DNA of 64,000 bases from Naegleria lovaniensis (GCF_003324165.1 NW_025407832.1:124001-188000), one strand, 5' to 3'. Shown: positions 17,244 through 27,911, counted from the stretch's first letter. Numbers and translations: made by a program. The notes: a model not told the origin generated them from the sequence alone.

Positions 17244-20102
17244 ATGTCTCAATTTTATCCCTACCAAACAAATTCTCAATATTCACAACCTGAGCTACCA
17301 ATCAACAGTAATCAATCCTTGTACTGGCCAACATATCAACTCATTCCGAACTTTCAATCTCCACAATACGAGTTGTCTCAAATTAACACCAATCAATCCC
17401 ATGATTGGCCCAATTCACAACAACAATTGTCGCAAGATTACATTGATCAACCCATATTCTGGCCTTCATACTCATGGCCTTCGACATTCATTCCTACACC
17501 ATCACCATTATTGATGACCAACAACATTACAACATCCGAATCTCAAAGACAACAATCACCAACAATCACCAACAATCATGCATCATCATCATCATTAAAC
17601 GAATCAGTGAGCGAACCAGTTTCAAATTTTCCAACACATTCTTCTTCATCAAAGGAGTTCAAATGGAAGCAACGATTAATAAATCAGTACAATTCTTCTC
17701 CCCCAATAACGTCTATTGTTGGGAAAGTTTGTTCCAACGACCGAATATGCTTAGAAGAGACCTCTTCTCAGCTAAAAGCAAGATATTTCCTTGATGTCAA
17801 ACAACATCTTGGCTTAACTCATATCACTGATGATATTGTTACCAATTCTTTCAATTACAAATGCACTGACTATTTTGGTGATGCAAATTATGGAACCAAG
17901 ACGAAGCGAAAAGAAAAGCTGTTACAACGATTAGGAGGTCACGATATTATTTGCAAAATGGATCAATTTAAAGATATTTATGAATTTCTTGGGATGTTAT
18001 GGAGGGAAGGATTGCTGAACGAAGATCGTATGAAAGAGGAAGGTTTGTTGGATAGTATGGATTATAGTATGTCAAAACAACAAGAATCATGCAACGAACA
18101 AACCTTCTTCTCAAAAGAAAGTAATACGATGTCTCAAATTAAGAACCACCAAACAGAGAACCATAAAAAGCGTAACAGAAATGACAACGATAACCAAAAC
18201 AAGAAAAAAACTAGTGCAAGACATTTCAAATTGAAAGAAAATACTTTAAAGCAAGTTCTTGTTAAAAACCGAAAAGTGATTTCTAATAAGGCCGTGGACG
18301 AACTTCGAACAGAAGGACATGTCAAAAATTTAACACCCTCACCTACCTTATTGCATGCACAATCAACGACAGACTTAATCTGCACTGACATATTTAATGT
18401 AAAGGTTAAAGAATTAGATGGAGATCGAAAAATCATTTATCACTCAATTCTCCCCACTGTATGTTGTTATGTGTTGCAGCACAAGAAGTGGATTGGTTTT
18501 ATGAAGAAAAAGCAGATACAACTTTGTAAAGAGGATCAAATCGATAACAAGGATTTAATTGTTGCATTGAACCTTGATTATGCTGCCAATTCAAAACTGA
18601 CTACTTTGACCATTACTGTGATCAATAGCAAATGCTTCGGAACAGGTCAATCTCGAGCTATATGCGTTCCACTTGCAATTTGGTCTGGAGATGAGAGTGA
18701 ATTCATTCATGTGGCAGATCATTCCCGAAAGGAAATTGAGATTATTCGGAAGCACGGAATAACAATCGAATCGAATCATTGCTCCATTGATGTGTTTTTA
18801 ACGATGGATTTGAAAGCGTTAGGTGTGGTCTGTCCTGGAGTGAAACAAGGATCGTGGTGCCCATACTGCGACACATGTAGTCCAATATGTTGCAAAAACC
18901 ACAAACCCAGAACAGAGGATTCATTGGGCTGTATTCTTGGACTACCTGCATGCAATATTATTATTTGCGTCCTTCATGCAAAGGAACGACTGTGTGAAAA
19001 TGTTTTGAGAATAACATTGAGTGGTGTTAAGGAGAAAGACAAGTTTTGGGATGCTGTTATTAAAATCAAGGGACTTGAAGGCTTACAGAAAGTTGAAGAC
19101 GAAGAATGGAATGATGTTCGTATGTTTCTTCATGGAAACACATGCAACATTCTTCTGAACAATGTTGGAGTGATGTCTCCGTTTTTCGAGAAGGAACAAA
19201 CACAAATGTTGTGGGACGCATTGAAATGCTTGTTGAATAATATTGACAAGAATGCATCGGATCAAGTCATTTCGGAATCATTATCGTTGTTTTGGAATAT
19301 TTATGTTGCTGCTGCTCAAGGATTCCAAGGTAAATGTTGGTATGCTCATATCTTAGCGAAACATTTTTTAGCTCTCAAGCGAAGAGTCAGAAATGTAAAG
19401 CAATTTGAAACTCAAGCATTCGAAAGCAATCATCTTGAAGAGAAGGAATCAATAGAAGGAGCATCAAGCAAAGGTGGTGGCACTCCCTATTCCTATTATG
19501 ATTATATTTTGTCCAATACTAGAGACTATCTTGAACATTTTTCATCAAACGGAATCAAAGTTCGGTCAGCTCTCGGAGACAATGTTGATGATAACAAGGA
19601 TTTATTGATGGAGACATTTTGTAAGAAACCAATACCTACCGGTGTTCGTTCTACCATTAAACTTGGCCAAAAAGGAAAGCTATTGGCTCAGGTTTTGTTC
19701 CGAAAGTTGAGAATACTTTTTCTTTCCACTGTTCTTCCAAACACGTTCATGCTTTGCCAGCCAAAGAGATTCAAGGAAAAGAGAAAGCAGGAAATTGCTT
19801 CCGATTACACTGTGAAGGTGAACGATGATGAATCTATTCTTCAACAACTTTGTTATCGAGAGGAAGACACAACTGTATTTGAAAATCATAGCTGTTCGGA
19901 CCAATGTGTGACCGTACCTAAAGACTACCAACACTACACCATTTCAACCTTGAATCGGGTTGTGCCTGAAGGAAGTAATTTGAATCAATATTTGGAAGAC
20001 GAAACAGCGAGAACAGAAGGCATGTTGATACCTGTTGCAAAGGCCAAGAGAGTTGAACCTGCACATGCTCTGGCTCGACGAAGAAAGCAAAGAAATAAAT
20101 GA
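17244..20102 (+). CDS. Transposase of CACTA element 2 (DDE, Tnp2/TnpD-like architecture)
   Basis: Single exon, 952 aa. The first 150 residues are Gln/Ser/Asn/Pro-rich; a Lys/Arg/Asn-rich stretch near 300-325 may be a nuclear signal. The core shows D445 (LNLDYAANS), D522 (TMDLKALG), C539/C542 (SWCPYC, 17 residues after D522), VLHAKER with H578, H702/H707 (H-x4-H) and E727 (AFESNH), 20 residues after H707. In plant Tnp2 transposases the second Asp is likewise about 18 residues before a CPCC-type motif (NDFPAYG then CPCC), and in RAG1 E962 lies 20 residues after H942. With CACTA ends this supports the En/Spm group. The residue just before LH, usually Asp, is Val here. Predicted role: excision and insertion of element 2. 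Confidence 0.82.
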   Translation: MSQFYPYQTNSQYSQPELPINSNQSLYWPTYQLIPNFQSPQYELSQINTNQSHDWPNSQQQLSQDYIDQPIFWPSYSWPSTFIPTPSPLLMTNNITTSESQRQQSPTITNNHASSSSLNESVSEPVSNFPTHSSSSKEFKWKQRLINQYNSSPPITSIVGKVCSNDRICLEETSSQLKARYFLDVKQHLGLTHITDDIVTNSFNYKCTDYFGDANYGTKTKRKEKLLQRLGGHDIICKMDQFKDIYEFLGMLWREGLLNEDRMKEEGLLDSMDYSMSKQQESCNEQTFFSKESNTMSQIKNHQTENHKKRNRNDNDNQNKKKTSARHFKLKENTLKQVLVKNRKVISNKAVDELRTEGHVKNLTPSPTLLHAQSTTDLICTDIFNVKVKELDGDRKIIYHSILPTVCCYVLQHKKWIGFMKKKQIQLCKEDQIDNKDLIVALNLDYAANSKLTTLTITVINSKCFGTGQSRAICVPLAIWSGDESEFIHVADHSRKEIEIIRKHGITIESNHCSIDVFLTMDLKALGVVCPGVKQGSWCPYCDTCSPICCKNHKPRTEDSLGCILGLPACNIIICVLHAKERLCENVLRITLSGVKEKDKFWDAVIKIKGLEGLQKVEDEEWNDVRMFLHGNTCNILLNNVGVMSPFFEKEQTQMLWDALKCLLNNIDKNASDQVISESLSLFWNIYVAAAQGFQGKCWYAHILAKHFLALKRRVRNVKQFETQAFESNHLEEKESIEGASSKGGGTPYSYYDYILSNTRDYLEHFSSNGIKVRSALGDNVDDNKDLLMETFCKKPIPTGVRSTIKLGQKGKLLAQVLFRKLRILFLSTVLPNTFMLCQPKRFKEKRKQEIASDYTVKVNDDESILQQLCYREEDTTVFENHSCSDQCVTVPKDYQHYTISTLNRVVPEGSNLNQYLEDETARTEGMLIPVAKAKRVEPAHALARRRKQRNK

Positions 20103-20214
20103 AGAACGATGTGTGGGATCGAAAAATTGGTCGTGTGCTGTTGTTCACAGAAAAAATAAGCTCTCAAATTTTTTTCGATCCGGCAGTGTTTTCTGATTGG
20201 TTGGAGAGCGTAGC

Positions 20215-20242
20215 CATCATTTTCTTTGGCGTAAGTTGTAGT
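20215..20242 (-). repeat. Right inverted repeat of element 2
   Basis: Read on the minus strand it starts CACTACAACTTAC and continues GCCAAAGAAAATGAT, matching the left end apart from the 24-base difference there. Confidence 0.85.
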
Positions 20243-20341
20243 GGAATTGGTCGACCAAGCGACGATTCACCAACCTTGACCAACAGAGCACCAGAAATTG
20301 TATTGGTGTTAAATTTTTAAGAGGATAACAAATAATAAGAA

Positions 20342-20414
20342 GCCGACATAGCTCAGTTGGGAGAGCGTAAGACTGAAGATCTTAAGGTCCCTGGTTCGAT
20401 CCCTGGTGTCGGCA
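20342..20414 (+). tRNA. trnF-GAA: tRNA-Phe (GAA)
   Basis: A 73-nt cloverleaf: acceptor GCCGACA/TGTCGGC with discriminator A, D arm GCTC-AGTTGGGA-GAGC, anticodon stem TAAGA/TCTTA around loop CTGAAGA (anticodon GAA), five-base variable loop and T loop TTCGATC. A- and B-box promoters are internal (TAGCTCAGTTGG and GGTTCGATCC). No intron and no encoded CCA; a T-rich stretch directly after (GTTTTTAATTTTC) fits a Pol III stop. The T stem is CCTGG/CCTGG, which leaves a T-T mismatch in the middle pair (51-63). It lies 99 bp beyond the right end of CACTA element 2. Confidence 0.95.
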
Positions 20415-20568
20415 AAGTTTTTAATTTTCATCTTACAAGATGTTGATGCAATTTTCATCCTTTTGCTTTTTTTGTCTCACTGTATTCATTAGATATGTAA
20501 ATTAATCTAATATAATAGAATTGGATATCGACAACACGTGTTCCGAAATTATTTTGTAAAACAAAAAA

Positions 20569-21699
20569 ATGAGAAAATTATTCATCATCGCTCTCCTTTC
20601 GGCCTTGTTGGCTCTAGTTTTTGTTGGTTCTTCCGTCGTCCGTGCTGATACTCCAGAGGCTTCCATGGAGGGTATCATTGATCTCTCCAGCTCGAATGTG
20701 GATTCCGTGCTTGATGGAAGCAAGAGCGTACTTGTTGAATTCTACGCACCATGGTGTGGACATTGTAAAAACCTTGCTCCTGAGATGGCCAAGCTCGGAC
20801 AAGCCTTGATCAAGGCCAAGCCAGCAGTGGTCTCTGTTGCTAAAGTTAATTGTGATGTTGAGAGGGATATTTGTAGCAAGTATGGCGTTCAAGGATATCC
20901 AACACTCAAATTCTTCCCTCGTGGAACCAAGGAGCCAACCGATTACAACAGTGGAAGAAGTGTGGAAGCTCTTATTGACTTTATTAATTCAAAGGAACCA
21001 AGCGCTAGATTGAGAGTTTCCAAGGAACCAACCTTTGTTGAAGACCTCAGTCCATCAAACTTTGATAGCGTTGTTTTTAATCCAGAGAAGAATGTTTTGG
21101 TTAAATTCTATGCTCCATGGTGTGGACATTGTAAAAAGATGGCTCCAGACTATGAAAAGGTCGCCAAGGCTTTCGCTAACGAGAAGAATGTTGTGGTTGC
21201 CAAGGTTGACAGCGACAAGTACAGAGATCTTGCCTCAAAATATGGTGTTCAGGGATATCCAACACTCAAATTCTTCCCTGCCAAGGCTGACAAGCAAGCT
21301 GAAGAGTACAATGCAGGTCGTGAGGCTCAACCCATGGTTGATTTTTTGAATCAAAAGGCTGGAACTTTCCGTACTGTTGAAGGATCCTTGTCTGACACTG
21401 CTGGTCTTGTTTACAACTTGGCTTCATTTGTTAAGAGCTTTGTCTCTGCCTCCACAAACGAGGAAAGAAAGGAAATTATGAAGCAAGCTGAGGAAAAACT
21501 CAAGACTCTCAATTCTTCTGTTCACGCCAATGGTGACTTGTATATTAAGGCCATGGCTCGTGTTATTGAGAAGGGAATTGAATATGTTGATGCAGAAATT
21601 GCTAGAGTTGAAAAGATTTTGGGAGCAGGTTCTGTTTCTGGTGAGAGAGCCGATGCCATGAAGATCAGATTGAATATTTTGAAGACTTTCAAGCAATAA
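20569..21699 (+). CDS. ER protein disulfide isomerase with two thioredoxin domains and an ERp29c-like tail (PDI-D type)
   Basis: The 376-aa protein begins with a clear signal peptide (LFIIALLSALLALVFVG, cleaved near ADTPEA). Two a-type thioredoxin domains follow, with active sites WCGHC at C63/C66 and C185/C188, each with a downstream cis-Pro block (GYPTLKFFP). The last about 100 residues (ERKEIMKQAEEKLKTL to the end) form the all-helical ERp29c/P5-like domain found in fungal ERp38 and plant PDIL2. It would form and shuffle disulfides in the ER lumen. The C-terminus is FKQ, with no KDEL-type retention signal, so retention may be through partners, as for some protist PDIs. The two domains are near repeats even at the DNA level around the active sites. 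Confidence 0.92.
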   Translation: MRKLFIIALLSALLALVFVGSSVVRADTPEASMEGIIDLSSSNVDSVLDGSKSVLVEFYAPWCGHCKNLAPEMAKLGQALIKAKPAVVSVAKVNCDVERDICSKYGVQGYPTLKFFPRGTKEPTDYNSGRSVEALIDFINSKEPSARLRVSKEPTFVEDLSPSNFDSVVFNPEKNVLVKFYAPWCGHCKKMAPDYEKVAKAFANEKNVVVAKVDSDKYRDLASKYGVQGYPTLKFFPAKADKQAEEYNAGREAQPMVDFLNQKAGTFRTVEGSLSDTAGLVYNLASFVKSFVSASTNEERKEIMKQAEEKLKTLNSSVHANGDLYIKAMARVIEKGIEYVDAEIARVEKILGAGSVSGERADAMKIRLNILKTFKQ

Positions 21700-21873
21700 T
21701 TTTGCTGCTTTAATTTTTTATTAATTATTACAAGAATAAAACGCAAGTTTTGGTAAAGCATTTACTTCATTCATTTGCTTTTGGACAACTACTTGGCGTA
21801 ACATGTACCGTGTGACCTCGCCAACAGTGCCGTTCGTTCTGATTCGTCTTGTTGTATGAAAGGAAGCTAAAAA

Positions 21874-22802
21874 ATGCAAAAACATTCCTCGACGAAAATT
21901 GAATTTCAACTACAAGTTCAAAATCACAAAGAATTTGAAAAGGAATTGAGTAAAAGCAAACAAAATGGAACTCTATTGATCGTTGACGTTTTTGCTGATT
22001 GGGTAGGATCATGCAAAGTCATCACTCCCTATTTTCAAAAATACTACTTGGAGAGCAACGAAGAATGTCCGATGAGCTTTGTGTGCCTCAATTCCGATCT
22101 GATCATTCAGAGTGTTCGTGAGGAACCTGTCGAAAAACAACATGCCAAGCACTCGATTCTCCGAAGAAATTCTAGCAAATCCTTAATGAGAACTGGTTCC
22201 AAGAGTGCATTAGAGAGGCCGACACTCGATACAAATGGCAGCAACAGCAACAATACGAGCATGAATCATAGTATGAATCAAGACATCATAACGGCTACTA
22301 TGCCTATACTCAATCATGATTCCAGTACTGTTGAGTCGAGTGAGTCAGCAGGAGCATCTTTACAAAATAATTCACCAAATCATTCCAATCAATCTCCCCA
22401 GAAATTTCAAAACAATAACAACAATAAGGACGATACTCAACGATCTCAATGGGTACCTCTGATTGAGTCTTTGAAAGGAAAATCACGTCCCACGTTTTTG
22501 TTCTACAAGGTAAGCTCAAAATTAGACATGAATGAATTTAACCAAGGTGGAATGTAATCATATATTGACCTTTTACGACATGTTCAATTCATGGAATAAT
22601 AATTTAGGGAGGAAGTCTTGTTGAAGTTGTGAAAGGAGTGAATATTTCTCGCATCAATCAACTCTTGAAAACGTTGATTGCAGAATATGTGCGAGAGCAT
22701 GGTTCTTCTGTTGCTGCTACTGCAGTAGATTCAATCCTTGATGTTTCTCCATCTCTATCCAATGACATTTCAAGTAACAGCGGTGACACTGATGATTTCT
22801 AA
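21874..22802 (+). CDS. Divergent thioredoxin-fold protein with Ser/Asn-rich insert, two exons
   Basis: Exon 1 is 21874-22509, the 98-bp intron 22510-22607 (GTAAGC...TTTAG, phase 0) and exon 2 22608-22802; product 276 aa. The fold starts as a thioredoxin (LLIVDVFADWVGSCKVI) and ends as one (RPTFLFYK joined to GGSLVEVVKGVNISRINQLL, with the cis-Pro). The active site reads W-V-G-S-C (residues 43-47) where W-C-G-P-C is expected: the first, attacking Cys is Val, so ordinary disulfide reduction is not possible, though one Cys remains. Between the two halves lies an insert of about 110 residues rich in Ser/Asn/His. The end of the fold (PTFLFYK.G..V....G.N...I) recalls thioredoxin domains of dynein-linked NME8/TXNDC proteins, hence a structural role is conceivable. 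Confidence 0.8.
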
Positions 22803-22988
22803 TCTTCTCAATTGTATTGGCCTTAGAATAATTAAACATTACAAATATATGTATTATGAATTATTTCTCGTTTCGGATCACTCAAGAGCAGTCTCCTCAT
22901 CATCGTCAAACAAAAGATCATTGTTGATTGCCCGTTAAGAATGATTTTCACCCGCCATAATTTTGTAATACGAATACGCGCGAAAAAA

Positions 22989-25900
22989 ATGTCTGGTGGC
23001 AAAAATCATGAACCCATTGAACTGGCATCATTAATTGATAAAGTTTCTCGATCGTATCAGAGATCGAAACAAAGGGCTGAAGCGAATGAAAAACCTGTTC
23101 GGAAAATAAGGTTGGCAGAGCCAGTCGAAGCGGAGATGGATAAAAAAATAGATGAAGAAATCTTCACCTATCCCTTCCTGTATGTTTGACTTTGGCGAAA
23201 AGATTCATATTTGACAAATTTCAAATTCGAAAATGTCTTTTTCAATTTACGATTCAATACGTCAAATATATATCTATTAATTCATGAACGATTTTTGATG
23301 ATATCAGAACCAATGATATTGCAGATCACACAGATGACGATTTCCGAACAAAAAGGTCGTCTCATCTTTCGGAAATTAAAATTAAAAAACAAAAGGAATT
23401 ATTGGAAAAAGTGAATTTCTCGGATCCGAAATATCAAGCAATTTACAAATCCAATCATGCTCTAAAACCATTGGTACATTTTTTTAAACATCTAGTTCCG
23501 GTAAAGGCTATTCCTTCAGATCAGCAAAACGTTGTCACGAAATCCAAATTACGACTTTCAATACCTTACACAGTTGTTTACGGAATTGCAGAAAATCCAG
23601 TCTTGTACTATACGGATAATGATGGATTCGTGGCCCGAGCTGACAATATTTCTTACAAAACGATCAAACAAAAATTGACATTTGGTACCACCTCAGATAC
23701 GGATGTTGCAGTAGTGATGAAGAGGGTAAGTAGAGAAATTTCAAAAAGATTTTTCGAATATATCATGGTGATTATTCTTTGAAATCAGACCGTGACAGGA
23801 GAGGTCACAAGCAATGCAGCAACTTTGCTTAGCGTGAAGCAATTAATGACTGTTCTGGATACTCAAACCACAGGCATTTGTGCCTATCAGAGATATGTAA
23901 AATCTTGTGGAGCCAAAGCCTCTATTGCAAGAATACTTTGGAGTTGCAACAAACCAGTTTCTGGTTATGTCATTAGCAATATCAAAACAACGACAGACAT
24001 GTCAGAAAAGGAACCTTCAAATCGTCTCTTAACAAGCACGGAGAATGTCAACAATATCGATATATTTCAGCTTAAAACAGCGGCGTTGCGAGAGTTAGGG
24101 GAGCAAATTCGATCACTTGTAAAATATTTAGAGGGTTTACCAAATTTGAAATGTAAATTTGAATCTTTGGCTGCTGACTTTATTCGAGATGATAGCGGAC
24201 GATATTGGTTCATTCAAGTGAAAGCGTTCACATTGGAAGAAAAAACAGCTTCAAAGCGCCCAACATCGTTCGAAGAAGAATCATTTGAAGAAAAAACTGT
24301 AAAATCACGAAGTGCTTATTTAAGGTGTAAAGAGTGTAAAATGTGTCTTAATTTATTCCCACCAAGTGAATTGAACTATTCCATGACTTTAAAGATGATC
24401 TATGCAACGGAGCAACACTTAAAACGAAGAGCTGTAAAACTGGCGTGGTTTGATCGCCCAGAGTTTAAAGGATTGACAGAGACCTCCAGCTGGTATCAAG
24501 AATATAAGGTTTGCAAACCTTGGTAAGTTTCTTTATAATTTTGTTATGCTGGTACAGTGTCAATATTCGCAAATTAGCTTTGACATGTACATTCAAGAGC
24601 AAAAGCTCGCCAAAGTAGAACTTGAATTTGCAAAAGCTATTGGAATACCTGTCACAAAAAAGATCAATGACGACGCGTCTATTATTGAATCTCTACAACA
24701 TAAGCTTTCCAAACAGAAACGAATTCTCATTCATGAAGACCATCAACAACCAAAAACCTTACAAATGTATCGATTTATTGTATATTTGAATGGTAAGTGG
24801 AGTGTTAAATTTGAATGTAAACATTTGAATGGCTCTTAAATTTAATTTCTACTAATAGAAGTGAGAAATATTCCTGATATTCTACTATATTCAAAAAAGA
24901 TACACCTCAAAATGACCATTTTCAACACTGAATTATTGGTACCGATCAAAATGGAGGACATTGATTTAAAGAAGAAGATTGCTGTTGGAAAATTACGAGT
25001 GTTTTACTTTTTTGTGAAAAACCAACAGCAATTTCGTCAATTTTTGAAAACACAACGTGAAGTAAGAGTTGATTTATGTGTCAATACCAGCGAAGTTATT
25101 GGAAAGGCTGTACTGCATTTGAGACAATTCGAAAGCGGTCTCCTCGATAAGTTGGACTACATGGTCTTATTCTCTGCAACAGGTTTGAAATTGTGCTCAT
25201 TAAGAGCCACTCTAGGATTTGTACAAATGAGCACGAAAGATGTTAGTCACATCAAACTTCAAGAGTGGATTCCTGGTGTTTTCATTCCTCCCTCCGATTT
25301 TTACACAGCTGATCCACTTCCAGAGGAATGGATGGAACTCATTCCAACCCTCAAAACAAACAAAGATTCTCAAGTAGAGGAACAAAAGCCACTCTCAGCA
25401 AGAAGGCCACAATCTGCATCTCTTGTGAATACGAGCGGAACGGGTGAGAGACGTCCTTTCTCTGCCACGTTTACCAAGAGACCTGCTACACCATCACAAA
25501 CACTCACGAGAAGAGCTTCTCAAAGTGCTCAACTTACGAAACAACCTGTGCCGTCGTATGCCAAGCAAATTGGTAATCTCAAGAAGAGACCCCAAAGCTC
25601 AGGACCACGAGTGGTGTATCACGGTTCATCACCAAATCATGATCCACTGGACTACTCAGTGTCTCCTCTCACCGCTCAAGATTTAGCCTCTCTGGCATGG
25701 TTAGAGCCACCACAAAAGCAACCAGCAGGTTTAGATATGTTTACCTCAAATGTGAATCAAAAGGAAGTTGTGACGCCTCATGATGTGGCTACCACACGGT
25801 CACCGATTGAAGCACGTGTTCAATATGCGCAAGATGAAGTGTTGTGGGAAATGTCCATTAATCAGGTGACCATCAAGGATTTAAAATCAACTGTGGATGA

Positions 25901-26468
25901 ATGTTGGATACTAAGCATTGATTTCTTTGGCGTTTTGAAAAAGGAATATGAAAGCTTTCAATTATTTTCAGAGGGACCTCTTGTGTTTCACATTGAGACT
26001 TCCACGTTCTTTTCTGCTTCAAGAGACAACTTGAATACCTTCCTTGAAAAGGAACGAATTTTAAAAATTGCACTACGACCTAAATATCTCACAAAGGATG
26101 AAATTGTGGCGTTCATTGATTTACGTCAATTGCTGAAACGAGAAAATGCTCAAATTTTCTTTGAGGCCTCCCTATTCGATCAAACCCATGCTGAAGAAAT
26201 CAAATGTAGTATTGTTGGAGAGGAGAGTGACCAAGAAAGCGATGATGAAGACACTTCAGAGGCATGCAACAGAGATAACTTGAAATTGGGTACTCTCACG
26301 ACTTACATCTCGTATGCCAAGGTTGCCAAAACATCAGAAGCTGAAATCAATTATAACGTTCCATCGTACCGATCGGAGGAGTACAAAATTACATGCTTTG
26401 CGTCGTGTCCTCTCAAAGACCAAGATGATCATCATGCAGAGAATGATGACGATGATGCTGTTCAATAA
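22989..26468 (+). CDS. Large five-exon protein of unknown function with Cys-pair module
   Basis: Exons placed by phase: 22989-23179, 23308-23725, 23789-24522, 24578-24792, 24859-26468; all donors are GTATGT or GTAAGT. The join gives 1055 aa. The third junction was chosen because GTAAGT at 24523 with AG at 24576-24577 yields VCKP-C-FDMY, completing a C-x2-C. The middle region has LRCKECKMC and then VCKPC about 70 residues on, a likely zinc site bracketing a helix-rich stretch. Before it stands a strand-rich block with FIRDDSGRYWFIQVKAF. The C-terminal third holds C2-like strand text (LRVFYFFV, VDLCVNTSEVIGKAVLHLRQF) and a disordered Ser/Pro/Arg linker. I suspect a protein conserved among flagellated protists but cannot name it. 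Confidence 0.7.
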
Positions 26469-26680
26469 GAACAAGTTCAAAGAGATCATCATCTCCATTT
26501 CAACACAAGTTCAAAGTAAAAAAAAAATAGATAAGTGCTGCACGTTTCATCACCTTGTCGAGGAACTTTTTGCTCCTTTCTCCGCCGCACTTAAAGTTAG
26601 CTTGTAAAGATAATATCGGATTTCGTTGAATAGCTCATTCCTGTAATTTACCAAGTTCTTTACCAAAACAATCCCTAAGA

Positions 26681-27911
26681 ATGTTCAGTTGGTTTTCAAG
26701 CAGCAATCCAAGTACGACCAAATTTGAACAATTAAATAGTAAGGTAAGAATATTGACAAGGATTATAATGGCTAACTCCGATGGGCTTGTTCATCATTAT
26801 TACTGACCTCTCTGTTTCATCAAACCGCTGATTTATTGCATCCTCACGATACTTATTCAATTCTATGATAATCAATTACTTCGATTATCGAAAAGGCTGA
26901 AAAATCGGTCCCTCAAATCGACTCCAACAGATCCATCCAAGATTATTTTCAATTCGGAGCCAACCTCATTAGACAAGCAGGCCAGTTCAAAAAGAATCAA
27001 GACTTGGAGAATGCATATGTGAATATAAAGGCATTCGAAATTTTGATTCAGCGATTGGCCAAACATCCTCAAGTCAGTTCCAATAAGGATGAATATAACT
27101 ACAATGTGGAGGTGAGTAATTACCAATCTTACGTGTGACAATATCATTCTTTGCTCGTCATGACGTCAAATTCCACAAAACTCGATAGAAATGTCAACAA
27201 TTGAAAAAAGAGTTGAATAATCTCATGTCTCAAATCACACAACTTCTTGAACAACAATCTTCACAGCAACAACAACAATACAATGCTCCTTCAGCACCTC
27301 CCCTTAATCCGTATGATCAACAACAACAACCTCAATACGAAAATCAAAGTGGTAATCGCAAATCACTTCCAACAGTACCCTCAAAGAAACCTCTTCCTCC
27401 TCCAGTACCTCAACAACAACAACCACAACGATCCAATTCAGTCATGTACAGCACGGTCGGCAATGTTGTGAATAATGACAAATTTCAAACAGCTGTTGGA
27501 AATCAAGTAGCCAACATGGCACAAAACGAGCATGTGCAATCAATGGTTGCTACAGGTGTTGCCACAGCATCCACCAATCGATCGGTACAGAGAAATGTTG
27601 GTGAGGCTATAGCATCCTCAACCGACAATTCCATGGTCAGATCCTTGGCTACCAATGAGAGTGTACAAAAGACAGTAGGTGTCGTGGTAGCCAACACAGT
27701 CGGCAACAAGGAAGTGCAACAAAAGGTTGGCCACTACATCGCTAAGGCAGCGACAGACAAGGAAGTGCAAAGAAAAGTTGCGAGTGGTTTTATGACCTTA
27801 TTGAAAGGAGCTGCGAAAGGTGCCAAAGTAGCTGGAAAAGTGGCTTACGAAGGAGGAAAGATTGCTCTAGAACAAGGAAAGAAACATTATCAAGAATCTA
27901 ATCAGCAATAA
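26681..27911 (+). CDS. MIT/USP8-dimer-like N-terminus with Pro/Gln linker and C-terminal Val-Gln repeats, three exons
   Basis: Exons 26681-26743, 26896-27111 and 27189-27911, all phase 0 (donors GTAAGA and GTGAGT), encode 333 aa. Residues about 22-100 (QDYFQFGANLIRQAGQFKKNQDLENAYVNIKAFEILIQRL) resemble the helical USP8-dimerisation/MIT-like domain of AMSH and USP8, which tie deubiquitinases to ESCRT-III. A coiled coil (CQQLKKELNNLMSQITQLLEQQ) and a Gln/Pro-rich linker with PPPVPQQQ-type SH3 ligands follow. The C-terminal 130 residues repeat a unit of about 17-21 residues with a VQ..V core (EHVQSMV, RSVQRNV, ESVQKTV, KEVQQKV, KEVQRKV), likely amphipathic helices for membrane binding. No protease domain is present. 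An endosomal/ESCRT adaptor is a fair inference. Confidence 0.72.

Larger units (their letters stand above)
16208..20242 (+). mobile_element. CACTA-type DNA transposon, element 2 (4.03 kb, two genes)
   Basis: Both ends read inward as CACTACAACTTAC (16208-16220; reverse complement at 20230-20242), a perfect 13-bp match that opens with the CACTA signature of the En/Spm superfamily. The match resumes further in: CCAAGAAAATGATG at 16246-16259 against CCAAAGAAAATGATG at the right end, with about 24 extra bases in the left repeat. The element carries two plus-strand ORFs 36 bp apart, like the two-product plan of plant CACTA elements. I see no matching 2-3 bp target duplication: the left flank is TTG and the right flank GAA. 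Both ORFs are open, so the copy looks whole by content though its ends differ. Confidence 0.88.

Noticed and set aside
17244-20102. Reading the 952-aa ORF as a stand-alone host gene
   Set aside because: CACTA ends, the companion ORF and the Tnp2-like D...CPYC core make a transposon origin much more likely.
16205-20245. Target-site duplication for element 2
   Set aside because: The 3 bp outside the ends are TTG and GAA; neither 2 nor 3 bp match, so no duplication is claimed.
24510-24558. Alternative intron GTTTGC...CAG in the five-exon gene
   Set aside because: It keeps frame too, but the donor is poor and it loses the Cys that completes the CxxC; GTAAGT at 24523 with AG at 24577 is better on both counts.
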